Shown: in pieces, positions 35,130 to 42,946 of the stretch
How positions within the stretch are numbered: the first letter of the stretch is position 1
How the letters are laid out: every line of letters begins with the position of its first letter
From: UBA6115 sp040776985
GTDB lineage: Bacteria; Bacillota; Clostridia; Christensenellales; Aristaeellaceae
Direction of reading: 5' to 3'
DNA: 64,000 nucleotides
Assembly (NCBI GenBank): GCA_040776985.1
Contig: JAXGZL010000001.1
Coordinates: forward strand, 744,001 to 808,000
Made by a program: the position numbers and the translations under genes
The notes under the pieces: model-generated
What the model saw: the letters and a program-made list of their open reading frames with translations, nothing else
What the model was told of the DNA's origin: nothing
The model's database searches: none

Positions 35130-35162
35130 GGGGAAAGGCGGTGGCTGGCACCGCCCTTCCCC
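35130..35162 (-). terminator. Intercistronic hairpin between chvE and mmsA
   Basis: A 14-bp stem, GGGGAAAGGCGGTG with its complement (one A/C position that is a G-U pair in the minus-strand RNA), closes on GCTGG. No T tail follows, so it is more likely an mRNA stabiliser or partial terminator. Same position as hairpins in three other transporter operons here. Confidence 0.7.
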
Positions 35163-35180
35163 GGAAAGGTGCGATCAGGA

Positions 35181-36230
35181 TTATTCGACCTTCAGCTGAT
35201 CCTCGGTGTAATAGCCGGAGTCAATCAGCAGTTCCTTGTAGTTGTCCTTGTCGGCGAACACCGGGTCGCAGAGGAAGGAGGGTATGACAAACACGCCGTT
35301 GTCATAGGTGGTGGTGTCGTTGACGGGCACTTCCTCGCCCTTGAGGATGGCGTCCACCATCTTCACCACCTGCTCGGCCAGGGTGCGGGTGTCCTTAAAC
35401 ACGCTCATCGCCTGATAGCCCAGGATGATGTTTTTGGTGTTGGTGACGTCGCAGTCCTGCCCGGTGACCACGGGGAAGTTCTCCAGGGTGTAGCCCGCGG
35501 CCTGCAGGGAGTTGGTGATGCCCAGGGCCAGGGAGTCATTGGGGGAGAGCACGGCGTCCAGCTTGGTGCCATCGGCATAGCCGGTCAGCAGGTTGTCCAT
35601 GCGGGCCTGGGCGTCCTTGGTGCCCCAGCCCAGGATGGCGATCTTCTCAAAGTCCACCTGGCCGGATTTCACGATGATCTTGCCGGCATCGTAGTAGGGC
35701 TTCAGGATGTCCCAGGCGCCGCCATGGAAATAGCGGGCGTTGGAGTCATCCGGGGAGCCGGCGAACAGCTCGAAGTTGAAGGGGCCGGGGGCGTTTTTCA
35801 GATCCAGCTTTTCTTCCAGGAAGAGGCCCTGGATGGTGCCCACCTTGTAGTTGTCAAAGGTGGCGTAGTAGTCCACGTTGGGGGTGTCGGTGAGCATCCG
35901 GTCATAGGCGATCACCTTGATGTTGTTGTCCCTGGCGGTCTGCAGCACCGTGCCCAGGGCAGAGCCGTCAATGGAGGCGATGACCAGCACCTCCACGCCG
36001 CCCAGGATCATGTTCTCCAGCTGGGAGACCTGGGTGGCCACGTCGTTGTTGGCGAACTGCAGGTCCACTTCGTAGCCGGCCTTTTCCAGCTGAAGTTTCA
36101 TGTTTTCGCCGTCCTGATTCCAGCGCTGCAGGGAGTTGGTGGGCATGGCCACGCCAACCTTGGCGGCCAGGGCAGAACCCACGGACATCACCAGGGCAAG
36201 GGCCAGCAGGAGGGATACCAATTTCTTCAT
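35181..36230 (-). CDS. chvE: Multiple-monosaccharide ABC transporter substrate-binding protein
   Basis: A 349-aa periplasmic-type binding protein with a Sec signal (MKKLVSLLLALALVMSVGSALA) and no lipobox, although Gram-positive binding proteins are usually lipoproteins. The mature start VGVAMPTNSLQRWNQDGENM and the segments GGVEVLVIASIDGSALGTVL and NVDYYATFDNYKVG match the ChvE branch, which binds several aldoses such as xylose, arabinose and glucose. First gene of the operon. Confidence 0.9.
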   Translation of the reverse strand: MKKLVSLLLALALVMSVGSALAAKVGVAMPTNSLQRWNQDGENMKLQLEKAGYEVDLQFANNDVATQVSQLENMILGGVEVLVIASIDGSALGTVLQTARDNNIKVIAYDRMLTDTPNVDYYATFDNYKVGTIQGLFLEEKLDLKNAPGPFNFELFAGSPDDSNARYFHGGAWDILKPYYDAGKIIVKSGQVDFEKIAILGWGTKDAQARMDNLLTGYADGTKLDAVLSPNDSLALGITNSLQAAGYTLENFPVVTGQDCDVTNTKNIILGYQAMSVFKDTRTLAEQVVKMVDAILKGEEVPVNDTTTYDNGVFVIPSFLCDPVFADKDNYKELLIDSGYYTEDQLKVE

Positions 36231-36312
36231 AAGACAAACTCCTTCTTTCTATATATTACAAGGCTTTTCCGGCCTTATATTCCCGGTTCGGATTTTCAGA
36301 TCTGTCCCCTAC

Positions 36313-36341
36313 ATCCTAACACAGGGTGTGCCCGTTTTCAA
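36313..36341 (-). promoter_or_regulatory. Sigma-70 promoter of chvE-mmsAB operon
   Basis: Minus strand: TTGAAA (36336-36341), 17-bp spacer, TAGGAT (36313-36318). The ~75-base leader carries a small AAGGC/GCCTT stem before the AAGGAG site. Confidence 0.65.
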
Positions 36342-36359
36342 GATTCGGGGAAAGAAAGC

Positions 36360-36383
36360 GCCCGGCCATGCAGGGGGCCGGGC
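36360..36383 (-). terminator. Hairpin ending the GntR/TRAP operon
   Basis: Stem GCCCGGCC / GGCCGGGC, followed on the minus strand by GCTTTCTTT. It comes about 40 bases after the dctM stop. Confidence 0.6.
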
Positions 36384-36423
36384 ACAGGGAAATCCCTTGA
36401 TTTGATTGATGATGAAGAGCCAC

Positions 36424-37719
36424 TCAGCCCTGATAATTGATCAGCAGCCGGGGCAGGAACAGCACCACATCCGGCACATAGGTGACGATGATCAACACCG
36501 CCAGCATGACGCCGATGGGCAGCCAGATTTCCTTGATCACATCCTTGAGCGGGGTGCCGGAAATGCCGCTGGTGATGAACAGCAGCATGCCAAAAGGCGG
36601 GGTGGAAAGGCCGATCATCATGTTCAGCACGCAGACCAGGCCGAAGTGCACCATGTCAATGCCCAGGGCCCTGGCCACCGGGATCAGGATGGGCACAAAG
36701 ACCACCTGGATCACCGAGGTGTCAATGAACATGCCCAAAAGCAGGATGGCAACGTTCACAATCAGCAGAAAGACCGTCTTGTCACTGGTCATGCCCAGGA
36801 TCAGTTCGCCCAGTTTCACGGCGATCTGCTCCTTGGCGATGATATAGCTGATGCAGGTGGCGGCGCCGATCATCAGGGAAACGGAGCCCACAGAGCGCAC
36901 CGTGTCCTTCAGGACGGCCTTCAATCCTTCCCAGCTGAGCATCCGGTAAGCGAAAAAGGCGATCAGCATGGCATAAAGCCCTGCCACGGCGCCTGCCTCC
37001 GTGGGGGTCATTACCCCGGTATAAATACCCACCAGCAGGATGACCGGCGTCAGGATGGCGGGGAAGGCCGCCAGGGAATATTTTAAAAAGGCGCGGGCCC
37101 CCACCTTTTCGCTGCGGGGATAGTTCCTTTTGTGGGCCACATAGGCCACATACAGCATCAGGGCCGCGGCCAGCAGGACGCCTGGCACCATGCCCCCCAT
37201 AAACAATGCCCCCACCGAGGCGCCTGAAAGCATGGAATAGATCACCATGGGGATGGAGGGCGGGAACACCGGGCCGATGGTGGCGGAGGCGGCGGTCACC
37301 GCGCAGGAGAAGCCGTCGTCATAGCCCTCTGCCCGCATGGCGTCAATCTCCATCTTGCCAAGGCCGGAGGCGTCCGCGATGGCGGAGCCGGTCATGCCGG
37401 AAAACACCAGGGAGGCCAGCACGTTCACATGCCCCAGCCCGCCCTTGAAGCGCCCTACAAAGCCCTTGGCGAAGCCGAAGACCTTGTCGGTGACGCTGCC
37501 GGAGTTCATCACATTGGCGGCAAAGACAAACAGGGGCACCGCGATAATGGTGTAGTTAGTGTAAAAGGTTTTCAGCGTCTGCTGGGCCACCATCTTCACC
37601 GGTTCGCCGGACACCATGAAATAGAAGATGCAGGCCACCATCAGCCCCATGGGGATGGGCATTCGCAGGATGAACACCAGAATAAAGACAATCAGAAAAA
37701 CGATCAATGCCAGGCTCAT
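36424..37719 (-). CDS. dctM: TRAP transporter large permease (DctM)
   Basis: A 431-aa permease with about twelve hydrophobic segments. DctM stretches include MTGSAIADASGLGKMEIDAM, IGPVFPPSIPMVIYS, GVMTPTEAGAVAGLYA and GLSTPPFGMLLFITSG. Starts inside the dctQ stop (4-base overlap). Last gene of a lyase-gntR-dctP-dctQ-dctM operon. It imports the ligand of the DctP at 38381 driven by an ion gradient. Confidence 0.94.
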   Translation of the reverse strand: MSLALIVFLIVFILVFILRMPIPMGLMVACIFYFMVSGEPVKMVAQQTLKTFYTNYTIIAVPLFVFAANVMNSGSVTDKVFGFAKGFVGRFKGGLGHVNVLASLVFSGMTGSAIADASGLGKMEIDAMRAEGYDDGFSCAVTAASATIGPVFPPSIPMVIYSMLSGASVGALFMGGMVPGVLLAAALMLYVAYVAHKRNYPRSEKVGARAFLKYSLAAFPAILTPVILLVGIYTGVMTPTEAGAVAGLYAMLIAFFAYRMLSWEGLKAVLKDTVRSVGSVSLMIGAATCISYIIAKEQIAVKLGELILGMTSDKTVFLLIVNVAILLLGMFIDTSVIQVVFVPILIPVARALGIDMVHFGLVCVLNMMIGLSTPPFGMLLFITSGISGTPLKDVIKEIWLPIGVMLAVLIIVTYVPDVVLFLPRLLINYQG

Positions 37720-38306
37720 GCTTGTTCCTCCTTGGCGGCTTCCTCAATGGCTTCCTGCACCTCCGAGCGGTTGCGCCTGAGCATTTCCTCAACCTCCTGT
37801 TTGGAGGCCAGCCCCGCAAACACCCGGAAATCCTGGTACAGATCCACCAGGGCATACAGCATGATGATGGCCATGAAGGGGATATAGGGCAGGTAGATGA
37901 TGTCCAGGCCGATTTTCAGCACGCTGGTCTTCTGCATTTTCATGAACAGGATGAACTCCACGCTGGGCACAAAGGCATAGGCGAAGGCCACCAGCAGCAG
38001 CAGGTTCCCCAGAAAGGCGGTGAGGGCCTTGCGCCGGGGGCTCAGCTTATCATAGACCAGGGTGAAGGTGACATGGCTGCGGGTGCGCTGGGCATAGCAG
38101 GCCCCCAGCACCACCATCCACAGATAGCAGGCCACGGTGACCTCATAGGCCCAGGGGACAGGGGCCCTTAAGACATAGCGGCAGAAAATCTGCCAGATAA
38201 AGGTGACAAACATCAGCACAAAGCTGAGCCCCGGGATGTAGAGCTCCACCAGGTCCCGCAGCAGCTGAAAGCCTCTGCCGATGGGCGATAGGGGCTTTGT
38301 GGTCAT
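37716..38306 (-). CDS. dctQ: TRAP transporter small permease (DctQ)
   Basis: A 196-aa four-helix DctQ subunit. VFVTFIWQIFCRYVLRAPVPWAYEV and the later GACYAQRTRSHVTFTLVYDKL are the usual family segments. It has an unusually long charged C-terminal tail (about 40 residues, many Glu). AGGAGGAAAACC precedes the start. Confidence 0.9.
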   Translation of the reverse strand: MTTKPLSPIGRGFQLLRDLVELYIPGLSFVLMFVTFIWQIFCRYVLRAPVPWAYEVTVACYLWMVVLGACYAQRTRSHVTFTLVYDKLSPRRKALTAFLGNLLLLVAFAYAFVPSVEFILFMKMQKTSVLKIGLDIIYLPYIPFMAIIMLYALVDLYQDFRVFAGLASKQEVEEMLRRNRSEVQEAIEEAAKEEQA

Positions 38307-38340
38307 GGTTTTCCTCCTGTCAAAAGGCCGGGTTCAAGGC

Positions 38341-38370
38341 GGCACCCGGCGGCACAGGCCGCCGGGCGCC
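38341..38370 (-). terminator. Intercistronic hairpin between dctP and dctQ
   Basis: Thirteen-base arms (GGCACCCGGCGGC and its complement, one G-U in the minus-strand RNA) around ACAG. No T tail. Likely protects the dctP message or lowers readthrough into the permeases. Confidence 0.7.
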
Positions 38371-38380
38371 AGGGGATGGC

Positions 38381-39379
38381 TCAGTCCATGGACTGGATTT
38401 CGCTCAGCAGGTCCTTGTCCCAGGTCTGGGAGAGGTCGTCTGCCAGGTAGTAGTCGGTGACGTGCTTGCTGAAGGCATCCACGTCCGCCTCGTAGATGGA
38501 CAGGCCCTTTTCCTTGAAGAAGGCCACCAGGTCCGCTTCCCGCTGGTTGTTGGTCTCATCGCAGAAGGCACGGGCCGCCTCCACCGCCTGGCGGATGATG
38601 TCCTGCTGGGCGGGGGTCAGGCTGTTCCACTTGGCGGTGTTGATGGCGGGCCAGACGGAGTCCACCAGGTGGTTGGTTAAGGTGATGGATTTTTGCACCT
38701 CGTAGAACTTGGCACTTTCCACCGTGGGCAGGGGGTTGTCCTGGCCGTCCACCACGCCGGTCTGAAGCGCCAGGTAAAGCTCAGAGAAGGAGATGGGGGT
38801 GGGGTTGGCGCCAAGGGCTTTGCCCAGGAACAGCCAGGCGTCGGTGTTGGGCATGCGCAGGTTGATGCCCTTCAGGTCCTCAGGGGTTTTGATGGCCTTG
38901 TCCTGGGACAGGGAGATCTGCCGGCTGCCCAGATAGAAGGCGGCCAGGGGCAGGAGGCCCTGCTCCTTGGAGACACGCTCGAACACGTCCTTGCCGATGT
39001 CGCCATTTAGCACCTTGGTCATGTGGTCATAGTTCTTGAACACATAGCCGGCGGTGAACATGGAGATCCAGGGGGAACCGGTGGTCAGCCAGGACGCGCT
39101 GGTGAGGGTCATGTCGGCGTCGCCGCCCACCACGGCCACCAGCTCCTCCTCCTGGGTGAAGAGGACGGCATCGGTGTACAGGTCAACGGTGATGTTGCCG
39201 CCGGACAGCTCCTCCACCTTCTCCTTGAAGACCTTCATGGCCTGGGCGTGGGTGTCGGTGGATACGGCGGTGAGAGACACCACCAGCTTGGTGGCGGGGC
39301 CCAGGTCCTGGGCGCTCGCCAGGGAAACAAGGCCCAGCATCAGGCTCAGGGCCAGCAACAGGGACAGGGTTTTCTTCAT
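38381..39379 (-). CDS. dctP: TRAP transporter substrate-binding protein (DctP)
   Basis: A 332-aa DctP-family binding protein with a Sec signal (MKKTLSLLLALSLMLGLVSLASA). LRMPNTDAWLFLGKALGANPTPISFSELYLALQTGVVDGQDNPL is the diagnostic region, including the conserved arginine (in NLRMPN) that holds a ligand carboxylate. So the ligand is an organic acid, possibly the substrate of the DapA-family lyase in the same operon (a sugar acid or sialic-acid-like compound). Confidence 0.93.
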   Translation of the reverse strand: MKKTLSLLLALSLMLGLVSLASAQDLGPATKLVVSLTAVSTDTHAQAMKVFKEKVEELSGGNITVDLYTDAVLFTQEEELVAVVGGDADMTLTSASWLTTGSPWISMFTAGYVFKNYDHMTKVLNGDIGKDVFERVSKEQGLLPLAAFYLGSRQISLSQDKAIKTPEDLKGINLRMPNTDAWLFLGKALGANPTPISFSELYLALQTGVVDGQDNPLPTVESAKFYEVQKSITLTNHLVDSVWPAINTAKWNSLTPAQQDIIRQAVEAARAFCDETNNQREADLVAFFKEKGLSIYEADVDAFSKHVTDYYLADDLSQTWDKDLLSEIQSMD

Positions 39380-39394
39380 GGAATACCTCCTGGT

Positions 39395-40156
39395 TTATTT
39401 TTCACTCCGCCTTCCGGCAGAGGAGGATACGGATGCTTTGGTCTTTTCCTTGTCTTTCAGGTAAACCGCCACATGGTGGCGGGACTGCTCCAGGTGCTCC
39501 AGCATCGCGGTTTGGGCTGCCTCTGGATCCCTGGCTTGCAAGGCCTTCAGGATTTTGTCGTGGCGCATGATGGCGTCATCAATGCCGCCCAGGACGAAAA
39601 TGCCGGCGTTGATCATGTCTTTGAAAACATTGGACATGGCCTCCACCAGGATCACCAGCAACTGGTTGCCGGCGGCCTTGGCGATCTGCAGGTGAAAGGC
39701 AAAGTCCGTGTCCCGGCGCAGGGTGGAGGTGATGCCGCGGTCCTTGAGCAAATCCAGCTGCGCTTCCATCGCCTTTAGGTCTTCTTCCCCCACCCGGCTG
39801 GCGGCCAGTCGGGCGGCTTCCAGCTCCATCAGGATGCGCATGTCATATATATCGTTATACCCGATGTCATCCATGCGGATGATGCGGCTCATCACCGCGG
39901 ACAGGTTGCAGGCCTCCGGCTTTTTCACCAGGCTGACGCTGCCCTGGCGGGAGTCCACCAGGCCCCGCTCCCGCAGCAGCTTCATGGCCTCCCGGATGCT
40001 GGCCCGGCTCACCTTGAAACGGGTGGCCAGCGCCTGCTCCCCGGGCAGCCTTTCGCCGTCCAGGCGGCGGCCCACGATTTCCTGCTCCATCAGGTCGGCC
40101 ACCTGCTCGTACAGGTGGGTGGTGTTCAGGCTTTGCGGCGCGAAGTTTTCCATCAT
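39395..40156 (-). CDS. GntR family transcriptional regulator, FCD domain
   Basis: A 253-aa FadR-subfamily regulator. N-terminal winged helix-turn-helix (about 15-80, GERLPGEQALATRFKVSRASIREAMKLL) and C-terminal all-helical FCD ligand domain with metal-type His/Asp positions (DFAFHLQIAKAAGN, MRHDKILKALQARD). The lyase and TRAP genes flank it in one operon. A CTTGTC-T-GACAAG palindrome at the operon promoter fits the FadR-subfamily operator form, so it probably represses its own operon until the imported acid binds. Confidence 0.92.
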   Translation of the reverse strand: MMENFAPQSLNTTHLYEQVADLMEQEIVGRRLDGERLPGEQALATRFKVSRASIREAMKLLRERGLVDSRQGSVSLVKKPEACNLSAVMSRIIRMDDIGYNDIYDMRILMELEAARLAASRVGEEDLKAMEAQLDLLKDRGITSTLRRDTDFAFHLQIAKAAGNQLLVILVEAMSNVFKDMINAGIFVLGGIDDAIMRHDKILKALQARDPEAAQTAMLEHLEQSRHHVAVYLKDKEKTKASVSSSAGRRSEK

Positions 40157-40166
40157 GTCACCGTTT

Positions 40167-41084
40167 TCAGACGCAGAGGGCTTTCACGCAGTGGCGCATG
40201 ATGCGGTCCATCTGGCGCACCTCGTCCTGGAAGGTCTCGGTCAGTCCGCCTTCCTCCTTGGTGCGGGTGAAGGCGGTCATGGGCAGTTTTTCAATGGCTT
40301 TAAGGTGATGCTTAGCGTTGACGGGGTAATACTGCCGCTCGATCTGGGAGGCGGTGGTCAGCAGGGCCTGCACCAGATCGGCGTTGGGATGGTGGATGTT
40401 GCGGGTGAGCCACACATAGGGCCGGGGGTGGAAGTTGGCCATGATGCCGGAATAGCCGGGCGCCCCGTCCCTGAGGGACTGGAGCAGGGTAGTGGTGTTG
40501 GCGTTGTACAGCTTAAGGGGAGAGCCTGCCAGCGCCTTCACCCGCTCTTCAATCATTTTGGCGTCACAGCAGGTGTCCTTCAGGAAGTGGAAGCGCCCGG
40601 TGGCGGCCGCCTCCTTCAAAACCGGAAGGGACAGCAGGCGCTTGTAGGGCTGGGGACACTCATACAGCCCCAGGGGGATGTCCTTGGGAATCCTGTCAAG
40701 CAGGGCATGCATCCGGGCAAGCAGCACGCTGTCCGCCTCGTCCTCCAGCGCCAGTCGGTTGCTCAGCAGAATCACCGCGTCCACCCCGGTGTCAGCCATG
40801 GCGCGGATGCTGCGCACCTGCTCCTCCAGGTCATAATCCGTAAAGCCGGAGGCCACCACCGGCACCCGGCCCCGGGCCTGATTCACGGTGATTCTGGCAA
40901 TCCGCATGCGCTCCTCAAAGTCCATGTTGAAAATTTCGCTGGACTGGCAGGAGGCGAACAGGCCGTCCACCCCGTTTTCAATGTACCAGTCCACCAGCGC
41001 GCGCAGCGCGGGCTCATCTATCTGCCCTTCATGGGTGAAGGGGGTCAGCATCACAGGCCATACGCCGCCGGGATATTGTTTCAT
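40167..41084 (-). CDS. Dihydrodipicolinate synthase/N-acetylneuraminate lyase family aldolase
   Basis: A 305-aa TIM-barrel class I aldolase. The N-terminal GGVWPVMLTPFTHEGQIDEPAL and the segment VDWYIENGVDGLFASCQSSE correspond to the family pattern (GTTGE is replaced by SCQSSE). FHFLKDTCCD has the Schiff-base lysine. The start at 41084 follows ACAGGAGGTGGC. With a TRAP importer and FCD regulator it probably splits a 2-keto-3-deoxy sugar acid or similar compound to pyruvate, rather than serving lysine synthesis. Confidence 0.85.
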   Translation of the reverse strand: MKQYPGGVWPVMLTPFTHEGQIDEPALRALVDWYIENGVDGLFASCQSSEIFNMDFEERMRIARITVNQARGRVPVVASGFTDYDLEEQVRSIRAMADTGVDAVILLSNRLALEDEADSVLLARMHALLDRIPKDIPLGLYECPQPYKRLLSLPVLKEAAATGRFHFLKDTCCDAKMIEERVKALAGSPLKLYNANTTTLLQSLRDGAPGYSGIMANFHPRPYVWLTRNIHHPNADLVQALLTTASQIERQYYPVNAKHHLKAIEKLPMTAFTRTKEEGGLTETFQDEVRQMDRIMRHCVKALCV

Positions 41085-41132
41085 AAAGCCACCTCCTGTG
41101 TCCTTGTCCGTTGGGAAGCCTTTATCCATTAA

Positions 41133-41145
41133 CTTGTCTGACAAG
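41133..41145. promoter_or_regulatory. GntR/FadR-type operator at the lyase-TRAP operon
   Basis: A 13-bp palindrome, CTTGTC-T-GACAAG, matching the tNGTNNNACNa form used by FadR-subfamily regulators. It begins one base downstream of the -10 box on the minus strand, so binding would cover the transcription start. Confidence 0.75.
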
Positions 41146-41146
41146 C

Positions 41147-41175
41147 ATACTAGCATATAACTTGAACCTTGGCAA
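41147..41175 (-). promoter_or_regulatory. Sigma-70 promoter of the lyase-gntR-TRAP operon
   Basis: Minus strand: TTGCCA (41170-41175), 17-bp spacer, TAGTAT (41147-41152), with the operator directly downstream. Confidence 0.7.
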
Positions 41176-41189
41176 GGGCATGACATCAA

Positions 41190-41451
41190 AAAACGGCCGC
41201 TTGCGCAGCCGCTATGTGGGTGTCGACAAAGTGTCTGCGGACACTTTGTCGTTTAGGAGGAACGGGCATTTTCGCTTGGGAGCTTGGCTCCCGGCCAGCG
41301 AAAATGCGTGGAAAGGTTTGCTTCGCAAACCGCCCCGCCCGCCCGGCAAAGCCGGGCGATACGATTTCACTCAGAGGGCTGTGCCCTCTGAAACACCCCT
41401 TTGATATGGTTTGTCTACATTTGAAAACGGCCGCTTGCGCAGCCGTTTTCA
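41190..41451. repeat. Seven-hairpin array flanked by 22-nt direct repeats
   Basis: A non-coding stretch packed with inverted repeats: 41194-41211; 41224-41251 (12-bp arms, four-base loop); 41266-41307 (11-bp outer and 6-bp inner stems); 41315-41331 (GGTTTGC, loop TTC); 41340-41358 (CGCCCGGC, loop AAA); 41371-41391 (TCAGAGGGC, loop TGT); and 41422-41451. The same 22 bases occur at 41190-41211 and 41424-41445. It lies between the lyase promoter and the sigma-factor operon. It may be a mobile repeat, a structured RNA or a domain boundary. No credible coding frame. Confidence 0.8.
41422..41451 (-). terminator. Terminal hairpin, likely terminator of the ECF operon
   Basis: Arms TGAAAACGGC and GCCGTTTTCA. 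On the minus strand it follows the membrane-protein stop by 17 bases, and the T-rich right arm is followed by AAATG. Its sequence is duplicated at the other end of the hairpin array. Confidence 0.6.
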
Positions 41452-41467
41452 GTAGGGGTTGTGAGGT

Positions 41468-42376
41468 TTACTCGTTGGCGCCGGTGATGATGTTGCTCAG
41501 CAGCACTTCCCCGGTTTTGCCGTCCATCATGATGCCGCAGTCCCAAGGGGTGCCTTCCTTCATCAGCCAGATGCCGATGCCCCAGAGGGTGCCGCCCTTT
41601 TCCCGGGTGTGGAAGTCGACGTGAAGCACCGTGCCCGCTTCCAGCTCCGCCTTGTTGAGGCCGAAGTCTGCCATGAAGGCCTGGTGGGCGATGTCCATGG
41701 CCTGCTCGCGTGTCAGGTCATCCGGGCCAGGTTGGCCTTCCTTGATGAACTCGCCATTCCAGTAGCTGTAGCCTTCCTTCATTTTCTCCGAGGCTGCGTC
41801 ATCCGGCTGCGGATGCATGGGGGGGACAGGGCTTTCAGCGTACAGCTTGATGTTGATGGGGTCAGCCTTTTCCCGGTTATGCAGGGCTTCCGCCAGCTGG
41901 GGCTGCCCCCACACGGGGGAGGAAAGCCCGGCCTTCTCCCAGGTGGCCTTGTCTTTATCGTCATGGCTCCAGCGGGCCTCCGCCTGGTCCCCTTCCAGCA
42001 CCACGGTGTATTCCCCGGTCAGGGAGGGGTGGAAGCTGGCGGACTTGAAGGTGACGGTCCACTGTTCGCCCTTCTTTTCGTCCTGGAAGATGAAGGTGCC
42101 CAGGGTGTCCGGGGTCAGGCCGTATTTTTCCATCAGCGCGTGCCGGGCCCGGGTCACGGCATCCGCCTGGGGGGAGCGGGTCAGGATGATGGCGGCAAAG
42201 GCCGTCAGGGCCAGCAGGGTGATGCCAAGGGCCATGACAAGGCCCAGCGTCAGTTTCTTTTTCACTTTGGTTCCTCCCGTGATGCTTTCCATCAGCTGGG
42301 CATGGCGCATGGGCGTGATGTAAAGCGTACTCAGGTTTTCGTTGATGGATTCGCGGATCTTATTGTTCTGCTTCAT
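41468..42376 (-). CDS. Membrane-anchored regulator, probable anti-sigma factor
   Basis: 302 aa from the ATG at 42376, chosen because AAGGGAG is eight bases upstream; a GTG at 42385 is too close. The start overlaps the sigma factor gene by 17 bases. A short cytoplasmic N-terminus (about 40 residues), one transmembrane helix (about 42-65, LTLGLVMALGITLLALTAFAAIIL) and an external domain with PepSY-like repeats (EQWTVTFKSASF; GKTGEVLLSNI). This is the plan of anti-sigma factors paired with ECF sigmas, but no zinc-binding HxxxCxxC motif is seen. Confidence 0.7.
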   Translation of the reverse strand: MKQNNKIRESINENLSTLYITPMRHAQLMESITGGTKVKKKLTLGLVMALGITLLALTAFAAIILTRSPQADAVTRARHALMEKYGLTPDTLGTFIFQDEKKGEQWTVTFKSASFHPSLTGEYTVVLEGDQAEARWSHDDKDKATWEKAGLSSPVWGQPQLAEALHNREKADPINIKLYAESPVPPMHPQPDDAASEKMKEGYSYWNGEFIKEGQPGPDDLTREQAMDIAHQAFMADFGLNKAELEAGTVLHVDFHTREKGGTLWGIGIWLMKEGTPWDCGIMMDGKTGEVLLSNIITGANE

Positions 42377-42893
42377 CAAGGTCACTCCCTTCGGGCGTTC
42401 GTCCCAGCTGCTGATAGGCTTTTTTAAGCCGGTATTGGACGGCCTGGCGGCTGATGCCCAGCACCTGCGCCGTTTCGGCCATGGTAAAATCGTGGAAGTA
42501 GTACAGCAGGATCACCTGCTTCAGCCGGTCCGGCAGCCCCATCACGTCCAGGAACAGGTCCCTTGATTCCTCAGTGCTGGGAGCGGCCAGGGGCAGGTCC
42601 TCTATGGCTGTTTGCCGGTCCACATGCCGGAACCAGGCAGTCCGCCTATAATCCTTGCAGGTGTTGATGGCAATCCGGGTGATCCAGGTTTTGACAGAGC
42701 TGCCCTCACGGCCTTCAAAGCGGTCCATGTGGCGCCACACCTTCAGGAAGGTGTCCTGCAGAGCGTCCTCCGCCTGGGCTCTGTCTGACAGAATGATGAA
42801 GCAGGTGCGCAAAAGGGCGTCGCCGTACTCCCTGATCCAGGCAGCCAGCCTGCTCTCCTTGTCCTCACTTGGTACCAAAGCGTGGTGTGTCAC
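42360..42893 (-). CDS. ECF-type RNA polymerase sigma factor
   Basis: A 177-aa group-4 sigma factor. Region 2 is AWIREYGDALLRTCFIILSDRAQAEDALQDTFLKVWRHMDRF; region 4 is MGLPDRLKQVILLYYFHDFTMAETAQVLGISRQAVQYRLKKA. The GTG at 42893 is preferred over a GTG at 42911 because GGGAGGTGA sits just upstream of it. It directs transcription of a stress or envelope regulon, held inactive by the downstream membrane protein. Confidence 0.92.
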   Translation of the reverse strand: MTHHALVPSEDKESRLAAWIREYGDALLRTCFIILSDRAQAEDALQDTFLKVWRHMDRFEGREGSSVKTWITRIAINTCKDYRRTAWFRHVDRQTAIEDLPLAAPSTEESRDLFLDVMGLPDRLKQVILLYYFHDFTMAETAQVLGISRQAVQYRLKKAYQQLGRTPEGSDLDEAEQ

Positions 42894-42946
42894 CTGCTCA
42901 CCTCCCTTCACTGATTAGACGATGGCGATGCGGCCAAATGCCAGTT

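Noticed and set aside
41190..41451. CRISPR array or integron attC cluster
   Set aside because: The hairpins differ in sequence, there is no repeat-spacer periodicity, and there is no integrase or cas gene nearby.
41111..41624. Overlapping open frames across the hairpin array
   Set aside because: They run through perfect inverted repeats, have no ribosome site and read into the antisense of the downstream gene.
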